From Algoriphagus sp. TR-M9 (lineage in GTDB: Bacteria; Bacteroidota; Bacteroidia; Cytophagales; Cyclobacteriaceae): a stretch of 64,000 nucleotides of DNA. Shown here piece by piece: positions 46,141 to 54,184 of this stretch. Position 1 is the first letter of the stretch, and every line of letters starts with the position of its first letter. The position numbers and the translations under genes were made by a program. The DNA lies in contig NZ_CP115160.1 in assembly GCF_027594545.1 (NCBI RefSeq), positions 2,427,001 to 2,491,000 of the forward strand, in the 5' to 3' direction. The notes below the pieces were generated by a model. The model searched no databases. It was not told the DNA's origin and saw only the letters and a list, made by a program, of their open reading frames with translations.

Positions 46141-46650
46141 ATGAATTTGAAAAAGAGTCTTTTAGCATTAGTACTACTTGTTTTTGTAGGCTTTGCTGCC
46201 AAAGCACAAGAAAAACCAAGCCCAGCGAGAACCGCTGAAGGAATGGTAGGCGACGCCAAAATCACCATTAATTACAGCAGCCCAGCTGTAAAAGGAAGAA
46301 TGATCTGGGGGGATTTGGTTCCTTTCAATGAGGTATGGAGAGCTGGGGCCAATGAGGCTACCACTTTTACCACCACCGAAGACATCATGGTGCAGGGTGA
46401 GAAATTACCGGCGGGAACTTACGGTTTCTTCATCATTCCTAGTGAGACAGGCCAGTCCACTTTCATTTTCAACAAGGTGGCCAAGCAATGGGGAGCGTTC
46501 AATTACGATTCTAAGGAAGATGTACTTCGTGTAAGCGTTCCTTCCGGCGAAAGCCCTACCATGGAAGAGCGCCTGGTATATGAGGTGAAGCCTGACAGTT
46601 TCCAGATCCGATGGGAATATGGACAGGCAACCGCTACCTTGAGCAACTGA
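46141..46650 (+). CDS. DUF2911 family exported protein
   Basis: 169 residues from the ATG at 46141; an in-frame start at 46096 would misplace the signal peptide. The leader (about 1-23) ends AAKAQ. The DUF2911 pattern is clear: ITINYSSPAVKGRMIWGDLVPFNEVWRAGANEATTFT, AGTYGFFIIPSE and WGAFNYDSKEDVLRVSV. The family is common in Bacteroidota as a small periplasmic or secreted beta-sandwich protein with no known activity. It is monocistronic and followed by a T-rich terminator. Confidence 0.92.
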   Translation: MNLKKSLLALVLLVFVGFAAKAQEKPSPARTAEGMVGDAKITINYSSPAVKGRMIWGDLVPFNEVWRAGANEATTFTTTEDIMVQGEKLPAGTYGFFIIPSETGQSTFIFNKVAKQWGAFNYDSKEDVLRVSVPSGESPTMEERLVYEVKPDSFQIRWEYGQATATLSN

Positions 46651-46673
46651 TTTCAAGAATTAAAAAATGCGCA

Positions 46674-46709
46674 AAGCCACAGGGGATTTTCTCTTGTGGT
46701 TTTTTTTTG
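46674..46709 (+). terminator. Terminator after the DUF2911 gene
   Basis: AAGCCACA pairs with TGTGGTTT, extended by wobble pairs toward a T-rich loop, and is followed by eight or more T residues. It lies 24 bp after the stop. Confidence 0.8.
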
Positions 46710-46712
46710 AAT

Positions 46713-46800
46713 AAACCCTTCGAGGGTTAACCTTTTTCTAAAGACAAATGTATAATTTGGCTAAATAACCTTCATCCTATCTTAAACCCTCGAAGGGTTT
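46713..46800. repeat. Inverted pair of AAACCCTTCGAGGGTT palindromes
   Basis: A palindrome AAACCCTTCGAGGGTT begins at 46713, and its reverse-complement copy AAACCCTCGAAGGGTTT occupies 46784-46800, with 54 bp between. Each unit is itself a near-perfect palindrome. This is the style of dispersed REP-like words in Bacteroidota, and it lies next to the decayed REP-associated transposase. Confidence 0.65.
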
Positions 46801-46836
46801 CACCGATTGGGTTTCAGGCATGAGAACCAAGTTTAC

Positions 46837-47602
46837 GTCAGTAGTTCAAGTCTCCTGACTTGGACTCACCTAAATGCAGTCTCCTGACTGCTATTTTTTA
46901 AAATGGATTTAAAATTGATTTTCGATTAGAATTACTTCAATCAACTTTTCTGGTAATCCGGCATAGTTAACAGTACTACTATAGACATAATCCTCTGGAG
47001 AAAAGACAATTCCGGCAACAACTGGGTTCTGATGGATGTAGTTGAGACACCTGCTGATTTATTCATTTGTGTTAAGCTCAATCGGATGGCTATGTTGCTG
47101 CCATATTTGATAATTGGTGTTATTCGGGTTTCGTTTTCCAGCTCTGCTAAAATGAAGAAGTAAAAATCCTTTTCTACTTTCTACAGGATTTGATTCAATG
47201 GATTTAATCAGCTGATTGGAAGTAAATTTCTTGAAATCCCTGATTATAGCTTTAATGCTTATTTCACCATTTCTTCCTATTATCAGATGGATGTGACTTG
47301 ACATTATACAATAAGCACACAAATCCAATCCTTTATGATTTTGGCAATATTTCAGGGAACCCAAAACGATGTCTTTATAATCTTTCCTGATGAAGAGGTC
47401 GATCCAATCTATGACTGTGAAAGTCACAAAGTAAAGCTTTCCTTGATCCCGGATTTTATATTTTCTGCTCATTCAAATAGCTCTGAAAATACTGCTATTA
47501 AATTACTCAAAAGTAAGCTGCTTTTTTAAACCTCTGTTATTTATTAAGCAGTCTGAAGACTGCAACTAATTAGGTCCAAGTCATGAGACTTGAAGCACTG
47601 AC
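46837..47602. mobile_element. REP-associated transposase unit with terminal inverted repeats
   Basis: About 55 bp at the left (46837-46891) recurs in inverted form at the right (47548-47602). Each end holds two palindromes: CAAGTCTCCTGACTTG and GCAGTCTCCTGACTGC on the left, GCAGTCTGAAGACTGC and CAAGTCATGAGACTTG on the right. Between them lies a Y1-type transposase frame broken by a stop codon. The arrangement matches a REP/RAYT unit in which the palindromes flank the transposase gene. Confidence 0.8.
46909..47472 (-). pseudogene. REP-associated tyrosine (Y1/IS200-like) transposase, broken by an in-frame stop
   Basis: The first 137 codons from 47472 read as a Y1 transposase: YFVTFTVIDWIDLF, SHIHLIIGRNG with the HxH metal motif preceded by CIMSS, an AIIRDFKKFTSNQL helix and the typical WQQHSHPIEL. 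A TAA at 47059-47061 interrupts. The same frame then continues for about 50 codons with NYIHQNPVVAGIVFSPEDYVYSS, the normal C-terminal part of the family, to a second stop at 46909. A single base change therefore separates two halves of a 187-residue protein. The catalytic Tyr normally precedes the break, so the N-terminal fragment might still fold, but loss of the end makes activity unlikely. Confidence 0.88.
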
Positions 47603-47668
47603 TTGAAAGCAAAAAAAATGGTCTGCGAACCCACAGACCATTTGATACATTCGAAAGAAAACCAAAGC

Positions 47669-48865
47669 TTAATGTGCTGCCTTGAAAATAGCATCCAGTA
47701 AGCTTCCTTCTTCTTTGGTATCATTTCCCAGTTCCCAAAACATAATTCCTCCAATGCCCTTTTCCATGGCATATTTGGTTTTACGGGATACAGATACGGT
47801 GTCATCATAAGATACAAACAGACTGTCCTTGGCATTATACATGTACGGAGCTTCTGCGTTATCATCCCAATGCCTTACAAAATCAGGATCTGTTTCGTAC
47901 TCGTTACGGATCTGATGATAAGCTTTCCAGCCTTGATGAAGCCCCCCGCTCAATTGATACAAACCATTGTTCACTGGTGGCACTCCCTTCCAAACTCTTC
48001 CATAAAAAGCTCCTCCTATCACAATTTGTTTCGGATCCACTCCTTCGTTAATCAAAAAGTCCACAATCTTTTGCGCTGACCTTGGATCTGCATCTGGATT
48101 ATCCCCGTTTTGGTACAGGCTATCCAAGTGTAGCTGAAAGGGAGTCCCCGTGATTTCATCAGCTGTCACTGCTCCAAGCGGCGTATGATGCCCGGTGTAA
48201 ATAGACACACCGGAAACCTGATCATAAGTCATCACATTGGTATAATCCGCATATTTCATCACCTCATTGATTTCCACAAAATCATAATATCGCTTCCATC
48301 CCGCAGATGCAAAGGTGAGTACTTTTGGAGTATCAAAGCTGTCCAGCATCTCACGTAGTCCCTTCATCAGGGCTGTAAAGTTTTGCGTATCCTCAGGCCT
48401 GGCCATGGTACCTGCACCTGAAATGCCCGGGTATTCCCAGTCCATATCCATACCGTCAAGCTGGTACTGCTCGATAAAGTCATGGGCACTCTGGATGAAT
48501 TTAGTTCTACCTTCTTCCGTCAAAGCCATGTCTGAAAACCCGTCTGCTCCCCATCCCCCGCAGGCTATCATCACCTTCAATTCCGGATTACGCTTCTTTT
48601 GCTCTACCAAAGCTGCCAACTTGGGACCTGCGGCTTCGGGTCTTCTAAATTTCATTTCACCGTCTATCACATTGGTGAAGGAGTAGATGATATGGGTAAG
48701 TTTCTCTACCGGGATTTCTTCTGGCTTGTAATTCCTTTCGGCTACATAATAGGCCATGATTACGGGTTTATCCGCAATCTCCTGATTTATCTGCTCGGTA
48801 TTGCTCCCACAGGCCGCGAGGGTAAGCAAGAGTAGTAGTTGGGCAAAGGTGGTTTTAAGACTCAA
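47669..48865 (-). CDS. GH18 family chitinase-like glycosidase, lipoprotein
   Basis: 398 residues. The leader ends in LAAC (Cys19), so it is a lipoprotein. The GH18 barrel shows VIMAYYVAER at strand 1, KVMIACGGWG at strand 3, the catalytic DGMDMDWE at 137-144 with acid Glu144, MTYDQ at strand 6 and GGIMFWELGND at strand 8. It should cleave beta-1,4-N-acetylglucosamine chains (chitin or peptidoglycan-like glycans), probably as an exported endo-enzyme. The only start giving the leader is TTG at 48865; the first ATG would delete the signal. No chitin-utilisation partners are adjacent. Confidence 0.92.
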   Translation of the reverse strand: MSLKTTFAQLLLLLTLAACGSNTEQINQEIADKPVIMAYYVAERNYKPEEIPVEKLTHIIYSFTNVIDGEMKFRRPEAAGPKLAALVEQKKRNPELKVMIACGGWGADGFSDMALTEEGRTKFIQSAHDFIEQYQLDGMDMDWEYPGISGAGTMARPEDTQNFTALMKGLREMLDSFDTPKVLTFASAGWKRYYDFVEINEVMKYADYTNVMTYDQVSGVSIYTGHHTPLGAVTADEITGTPFQLHLDSLYQNGDNPDADPRSAQKIVDFLINEGVDPKQIVIGGAFYGRVWKGVPPVNNGLYQLSGGLHQGWKAYHQIRNEYETDPDFVRHWDDNAEAPYMYNAKDSLFVSYDDTVSVSRKTKYAMEKGIGGIMFWELGNDTKEEGSLLDAIFKAAH

Positions 48866-48996
48866 AGTGCTTAGATTTAGTTAGTAAATATTTTTAATAA
48901 AGTTAAATTTACTTGATTTAAAATATTTATTAACCCAAATCCCTATTAAATCCCAAATCCCTTTCCTTTGCCCTCCGATCATTTGCTCCAAGAACG

Positions 48997-50010
48997 CTAC
49001 AGCGGCAACACCTTTTTGAAGTCAGTGGATTTTGGGTCTTCTTTTTTCAAAGGATTAACCAAGGCTCTCCCCAGGCCTTTCCAAGCTACGGACATTAGAT
49101 CAGCATCCTCCAGACTAACTTTGGCTCCAAAGCTAAAAGCATCTGCTCCGAAAAAGTGAACATGAGCCTGAAGGGGAATTCTATGGGAATCATATTTGAA
49201 ATGATGAAACTCCAGATTTGCCAGATTGTGACACATATTTTTTTGGCCAGTATTGATCTCTGCTTCCCAAATTCGTTTTCCCTGTCGAGAAACGAAGACC
49301 TCCCCCGAGTAACTTTCAAAATCTGCATCAACCACCAACTCCGGACCTATAGCGCAGGTCCTAATTTTTGAGGGTGCCAAATACAGGTAATTTTTCTTTT
49401 CCATCACATGATCGGAAAATTCATTTCCTGTGGTAAACCCAATTCTTCTGGGGTTTCCCTCCCTGTCCACAATATATGCTGCTGCTATCTCTGGCTCCTC
49501 TCCTCCATCATCCCCAAAATAAGGAAGACTAAGGCTTTCTCCGTGACCTTTCAGCACAGAACCGTTTCCCTTGTAAAACCACTCTGCCTGAGTTCCGATT
49601 TCCCCTGGGCCTGGTGAACCTCCTTTCACTCCCATTTCATACATGAGCAGGCTATCCGTAGGCTTTTCCTCCTGATTGCTATGCATCATCTGCCTATTCA
49701 GCGCACTATTATGATGGGTCAGTCCGGTACCCGAAACCATACATTGAAAAGCAGATTCAGGATGATCAAAAGCTGGAAGTATTTTCCAATCGCTACTGCC
49801 CTCATATATCGAGTCATAGCTGAAACTTTCTTCAGAAATATATGCTCGGATCAAATCACCAAGCTTTTGTTTATGGTCCAAAGCATGTAAAGCGAGTTGG
49901 TAAATGGAATCGAAGTCCTTAAGCAGGATCAGGTTTGGCTCCTGAACCAAAGCCACTTTCCGCCCTTCTGAGGGATGTATGAGTTGGACAAGTCTTGTAT
50001 TATTTTCCAT
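48997..50010 (-). CDS. AraD1/GguC-like protein (fumarylacetoacetase superfamily)
   Basis: 337 residues. The core pattern CMVSGTGLTHHNSALNRQMMH, then QAEWFYKGNGSVLKGHGESL, DGGEEPEIAAAYIV, GFTTGNEFSDHV and NYLYLAPSKIRTCAIGPEL matches the AraD1/GguC group within the fumarylacetoacetate hydrolase fold. Metal ligands are expected in the Glu-rich EEPE stretch. Related enzymes dehydrate 2-keto-3-deoxy sugar acids such as those from L-arabinose oxidation, so a role in pentose acid catabolism is likely but unproven. It is cytoplasmic, with no leader. It is downstream of the GH43 gene on the same strand, with a hairpin between, suggesting an arabinose theme. Confidence 0.8.
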   Translation of the reverse strand: MENNTRLVQLIHPSEGRKVALVQEPNLILLKDFDSIYQLALHALDHKQKLGDLIRAYISEESFSYDSIYEGSSDWKILPAFDHPESAFQCMVSGTGLTHHNSALNRQMMHSNQEEKPTDSLLMYEMGVKGGSPGPGEIGTQAEWFYKGNGSVLKGHGESLSLPYFGDDGGEEPEIAAAYIVDREGNPRRIGFTTGNEFSDHVMEKKNYLYLAPSKIRTCAIGPELVVDADFESYSGEVFVSRQGKRIWEAEINTGQKNMCHNLANLEFHHFKYDSHRIPLQAHVHFFGADAFSFGAKVSLEDADLMSVAWKGLGRALVNPLKKEDPKSTDFKKVLPL

Positions 50011-50113
50011 AGTATGGTCTGTTATTAATCAAATAAATATAAGGTGATAATCGGGTTTTTGAGGGCAGTTTGACTCTGGAGTTTTAGATCAAAAGTCTTG
50101 TATCCAAAATGGA

Positions 50114-50147
50114 AGGTTCCTGACCTATAAAATCACGTCAGGAACCT
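50114..50147 (-). terminator. Hairpin after the GH43 gene
   Basis: A perfect 11-bp inverted repeat AGGTTCCTGAC / GTCAGGAACCT with a 12-nt loop. The T tail on the minus strand is weak (TTCCATTTT), so it may be a stabilising hairpin rather than a strong terminator. Confidence 0.6.
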
Positions 50148-50179
50148 AAGTCCCTCCTGAAAAGGGGAAATGGATACCT

Positions 50180-51214
50180 TTAAAAGTTCAGGACAGGCCA
50201 TCCCTCAGCATCCCATTGAATCTCCTTGATGACCAGTTTTGATTTTCCGTCATCTTCCTTGTCATAGCCATGAGCTACAAAGTAAGTTTTTCCATCGAAA
50301 TCATACACGGAGCAATGCCCCACTGCTACATACTGATCTGTTTCACCCACGATCAATTCTCCTCCGCCCTTAGTCATAGGCGTTTCGCTTTTATCCAGGT
50401 AAGGACCTCTGACGTCTTTGGATCTTCCTACTATGGTCTTGTAGGTACTTTCCAGTCCACGACAGCAATAATCTATAGATGCAAACTGGTAATAGTATCC
50501 ATCTCTGTAATAAATAAAGGGGGCTTCTATCGCTGTGCCATTTTCACGCTGGGCTATGCTGTACCACTCTTGTGGTTCAGCCACAGACTTCATATCAGGA
50601 CCCAATTTCACCAGTTTCAAGCCTCCCCAGAAAGATCCAAAAGACAACCATCCCACGGTTTTGCCGGCCTCCTCTTCTACGAAGATTACATTTGCATCAA
50701 TGGCATTCCAATAATCCCTACCGGGTATGGACTGAACTATCATACCTTGGTCCTCCCACTGATAATCCGGACTATCCTGATGCAAGGTTTTATTGGTCAT
50801 CACCCCGATCGCCGAGGTGTTTTTACCAAAAGCCGAAGGAGAGTAATACAGGTAATACAAGCCATCATAATACTGTATGTCAGGTGCCCAAAAACCTCCT
50901 CTATGGCCTGGCACAATATCATCTGTCACCCATTTCAAATCTCTGGGGGCTGACTGAATTCTGGTCCAGTTTTCTAGATCAGTACTCTTCGCAATTCCCC
51001 CATGAGTCATGAAGAGGTAATAAACGCTATCCTGCTTGATCATCACGGGATCATGAGCGATTAGGCCTTTGGAATCATCCGGCATTCTACGCTGGGCATG
51101 GGCACTAGATAGGCCTAATGCCAGGAAACAAAGGGAAAGAAATATCCGAAGTGCAGGCAGGGAATGAGAGTTTTCAAGATTACTTAAGGGATTAACAAAA
51201 TACATTTTGGTCAT
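50180..51214 (-). CDS. GH43 family arabinanase/arabinofuranosidase-like enzyme, exported
   Basis: 344 residues with a signal peptide (ending SSAHAQ near residue 41; ATG at 51214 or 51205). The five-bladed propeller of GH43 is evident with its three acidic residues: base Asp55 in LIAHDPVM, pKa-tuning Asp173 in AIDANVIFVE, and acid Glu230 in TAIEAPFIYY. GHRGGFWAPDIQYYDGLYYLYYSPS is characteristic of the arabinanase-type members. It probably acts on arabinan or arabinose side chains of hemicellulose outside the cytoplasm. The exact subfamily, and endo versus exo action, cannot be told. Confidence 0.9.
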   Translation of the reverse strand: MTKMYFVNPLSNLENSHSLPALRIFLSLCFLALGLSSAHAQRRMPDDSKGLIAHDPVMIKQDSVYYLFMTHGGIAKSTDLENWTRIQSAPRDLKWVTDDIVPGHRGGFWAPDIQYYDGLYYLYYSPSAFGKNTSAIGVMTNKTLHQDSPDYQWEDQGMIVQSIPGRDYWNAIDANVIFVEEEAGKTVGWLSFGSFWGGLKLVKLGPDMKSVAEPQEWYSIAQRENGTAIEAPFIYYRDGYYYQFASIDYCCRGLESTYKTIVGRSKDVRGPYLDKSETPMTKGGGELIVGETDQYVAVGHCSVYDFDGKTYFVAHGYDKEDDGKSKLVIKEIQWDAEGWPVLNF

Positions 51215-51403
51215 TTTTGATATGGGTTTGGTTTGAGGATATTAAGTGATAAAGTCGAATAGAGTTTTGGGCCGGGAAAACTTTAAGCGGTTTGAAAATC
51301 CAGATCTTTGTCCGTATATCAGGGTTCTGAAACCTGATATCAAAGCCTGATTTTCTTGCAATTAATGCCTTTCCCGACAAATCGGGACAGGCTATGACGA
51401 AAC

Positions 51404-52261
51404 CTAATGCTTAGTCCGGGTTAGATGTTGCTCGAAGAAATCAGAAATCGCCGGATCAGTAACTTTTAACTGGCTGGAGTAAGCCACATCATGTCCTCCT
51501 TCGACTTCCAGGTAGTTGATATCGGCCCCCGCATCTTTCATTTTAGTCACAAAATCACGAGTCAGTTCAGGCTTCACCACCGGATCTTCTGTTCCTTGTA
51601 TCAAAAACAATGGAGGGTGAGCCGCAGAAATATAACCTATAGGCCACCATTCGGTTTTTGCCAAAGGGACATCACGGCCTAGCTCAGTAGGCGGTGATCC
51701 AGCAGCTACAGCATTCACATGGCTGGAAAACTCCGAGTAACTCCCTTCACCTTCCAATCCACTCTCCTCTGGAGTCATACCAATCATTAGTGCCAAATGT
51801 GCTCCTGCCGAATGTCCGTATGCTCCAATTCGCTCCGGATCCACCTTTAGCTCTTCGGCATGGGCACGAAGCCAGCGAACTGCATTTTTCACATCTTCTA
51901 TACAAGCAGGAAAACCGGCCTCACCAGTGAGCCTATATTCCACATTGATGGTCACATATCCCTTTTCTGCATAGTCTACCATCATTTTCTGGTAAACATC
52001 TACAGATTTTGAGCCACCAGCCCAGCCTCCTCCATGAATTATAACCAAAGCTGGCCGGAGTTCAGTGCCAAAATTTGAAGGCATAGCTAAGTCTAGCTTC
52101 CATGAATCGCTTGCTCCCTTCCGGTATGGAATATCCTTTGTCACCGTAATAGTAGGATAAGTAGAAAGTAAAGCCTCAGAAGAGGAATCGCTCTGCGCAA
52201 ATGTGTTAAATGAAACTGCTAGTAAAATGATTACTAGGGATTTCAGACTGTTTTTGATCAT
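51404..52261 (-). CDS. Exported alpha/beta hydrolase, acetylxylan esterase/BD-FAE-like
   Basis: 285 residues from the ATG at 52261; a GTG at 52300 was rejected because it spoils the signal peptide (ending NTFAQ). The oxyanion motif HGGGWAGG and nucleophile Ser151 in GHSAGAHLAL place it in the hormone-sensitive-lipase-like group that includes bifunctional carbohydrate esterases. Asp in EDPVV and His in EGGHDV complete the triad. Such enzymes deacetylate xylan or release feruloyl groups. It precedes GH43 on the same strand with 189 bp between, so a shared hemicellulose role is plausible. Confidence 0.88.
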   Translation of the reverse strand: MIKNSLKSLVIILLAVSFNTFAQSDSSSEALLSTYPTITVTKDIPYRKGASDSWKLDLAMPSNFGTELRPALVIIHGGGWAGGSKSVDVYQKMMVDYAEKGYVTINVEYRLTGEAGFPACIEDVKNAVRWLRAHAEELKVDPERIGAYGHSAGAHLALMIGMTPEESGLEGEGSYSEFSSHVNAVAAGSPPTELGRDVPLAKTEWWPIGYISAAHPPLFLIQGTEDPVVKPELTRDFVTKMKDAGADINYLEVEGGHDVAYSSQLKVTDPAISDFFEQHLTRTKH

Positions 52262-52544
52262 GATTATTTTAGGTTTGAGATTTATTTTGAACGGCATCAC
52301 TGATGCCAGTAGGGTTTGAAATATTGGTATTACTAAATTGATAATACAGATTCTACCGACCTTATTCTCTTTGATTAAAACTAGGGGAGTTCGATGATCG
52401 CATCTATTCAGGATTTACCTAAGCCATTTTTGTTTTAGTCGACTCAATGGCACAAAAGCGTGTTTACCTATCAATAACTAGCGAGGGTAACACCCTGAAT
52501 TCCCACTTTATAAACGTGGTAGATGAAAATCTTGTAAATCTGAA

Positions 52545-53549
52545 TTAATAGGAAAGGGAAGCGTGTAGAAATGCTTTTATTTCCTCAGTTGTAGTTTGTA
52601 GATCGTCGTGGTGCAAATTGTGCCCAGTTCCCTCCAGATGCAGGAGTTTCACCAGCTCAAGTCCATCAACTGCCTTGTTATTGGCAGCCTTGGCCTCGGG
52701 AGATGCATCAGCTTTTAGGATGAGTGATGGTACTTGGATTTTCTCCAAAGCTCCTTCCGTTCTCATGGTTCCGCTCATAGCCCGCTGCGCTTCTGGGGTA
52801 TAAGCTCCATGATATTGTTTTTTAGAAAGTGCCCAATATTGTACGTCTACTATATCCCATTTAGGGCTTTGCTTTTTACCCAATTCCACCAAATCTTCGA
52901 AAGCATAGTTGTTTTGCTTTACCAAGGTCTCTGGATCGCCAAACATATTGATAGAGATCTTTTTTGCACTTACCTGTTTAGTAGTTTCCTCTTGTGGTTT
53001 TTTCGCTGGAGTGGCTGGTTCTTCTCTGCGCGTCTCCAATCGTGCTAGGAAAGGGTCAAGCATGACTATAGCTTTTGCCAAATCAGGATATTCTGCTCCT
53101 ATTCTCATGACTGTAGCAGCCCCCATAGAATGCCCCATTAATATTGGCTTTTCGAACCCCATTGATTTCACAAAGCCAACTACGTCCTTCACCAGAGTTT
53201 CTCCATCATCATTTTGGGTAAAAGGATCAGAAAGCCCATGACCACGGGTATCTAGCATGTAGATATTATAATCATCCTGCAGCTCCCAGCTCAATGTAGT
53301 CCAGCAAAGACCAATGTCTGTAACGCCGTGAACCATCACTACCACTGGCTTATCAGGCGCAGGGATAGCCTGATAATAATGCAGCCTAATGCCATTGACA
53401 TAGGCATATCCATCACTCCAACCATCAGGAATACCCGGAGGATCTGCAGCAAAAATGCCCTTGGAGAAAATACCTCCAAAGACCATTATTAGAAGTAGCG
53501 TTAGGATGAACTTGCTTGGATTCAAGCAAAAAATGAAATTCGATTTCAT
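52545..53549 (-). CDS. Exported alpha/beta-fold hydrolase
   Basis: 334 residues with an N-terminal signal or anchor helix (about 12-35). Alpha/beta hydrolase hallmarks are HGVTDIGLCW (oxyanion region), MLDTRGHGLSD, nucleophile Ser141 in GHSMGAAT and a C-terminal GTGHNLHHDD supplying the catalytic His. A Pro/Lys-rich insertion (PATPAKKPQEETTKQ) in the cap region near 178-192 is unusual. Substrate is unknown; haloperoxidase/esterase-like activity is the general family expectation. It is monocistronic, on the same strand as but 280 bp from the other hydrolase gene. Confidence 0.85.
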   Translation of the reverse strand: MKSNFIFCLNPSKFILTLLLIMVFGGIFSKGIFAADPPGIPDGWSDGYAYVNGIRLHYYQAIPAPDKPVVVMVHGVTDIGLCWTTLSWELQDDYNIYMLDTRGHGLSDPFTQNDDGETLVKDVVGFVKSMGFEKPILMGHSMGAATVMRIGAEYPDLAKAIVMLDPFLARLETRREEPATPAKKPQEETTKQVSAKKISINMFGDPETLVKQNNYAFEDLVELGKKQSPKWDIVDVQYWALSKKQYHGAYTPEAQRAMSGTMRTEGALEKIQVPSLILKADASPEAKAANNKAVDGLELVKLLHLEGTGHNLHHDDLQTTTEEIKAFLHASLSY

Positions 53550-54184
53550 AGGTTAGTTAGGGTTTAATAGTTAGGAATTCAAAATTTCTAAAACTGGCGC
53601 CTTATGAAAATGGCTATACATAGCCATACATTGGGCTTGCTTTGGTCCAACTTGTACAAATCACAAGCTAAACGGCAGGCCATAAGGCAGCATTCATAAA
53701 AAGATTGGGATTACTAAAAATCAACCCACATCAGAACCTAATCGTGATGAAGGGACCGAAACAATATTTCGATTCAGTTCACTAAATTAACTTTAAAATC
53801 TAAAAACAAAAGAAATACAGTGACTTTATTACAGCAGAGGTTCAAATCTCCTACTTTACAACAGTATCCTTTACCGAGCGGTAAAAGGGATGAAATTGAG
53901 TAAATGAAATAGGCTTATACTGGATATTACTTGTAACCAAATTCCCTTTGAACTTTGAAATAAAGAACAGCAAACCGAAGACTGAAGCAGCCTAAATGCT
54001 AGTGATATGCCAATTCTATTAAGCTTCGGGCTCATAATTGGTAAAATCTAAAGAAGTTAGTTGCCCTGCTTTTCTGTTAGAAAAAATCATGGAGAGAATT
54101 AGCATTTAGACACCTGATAAACCTGTTACTCTCCTAACTGGCCATTTTAGCAAATCCAAAAAAAATTGGCGATTGCTCAATAAA
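53550..54184. other. Intergenic region without a recognised gene
   Basis: About 635 bp. It contains a small hairpin TGGCTA/TAGCCA near 53612 and a 9-bp hairpin CCTTTACCG/CGGTAAAAGG at 53868-53888. No ORF, promoter pair or known repeat was recognised. Confidence 0.5.
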
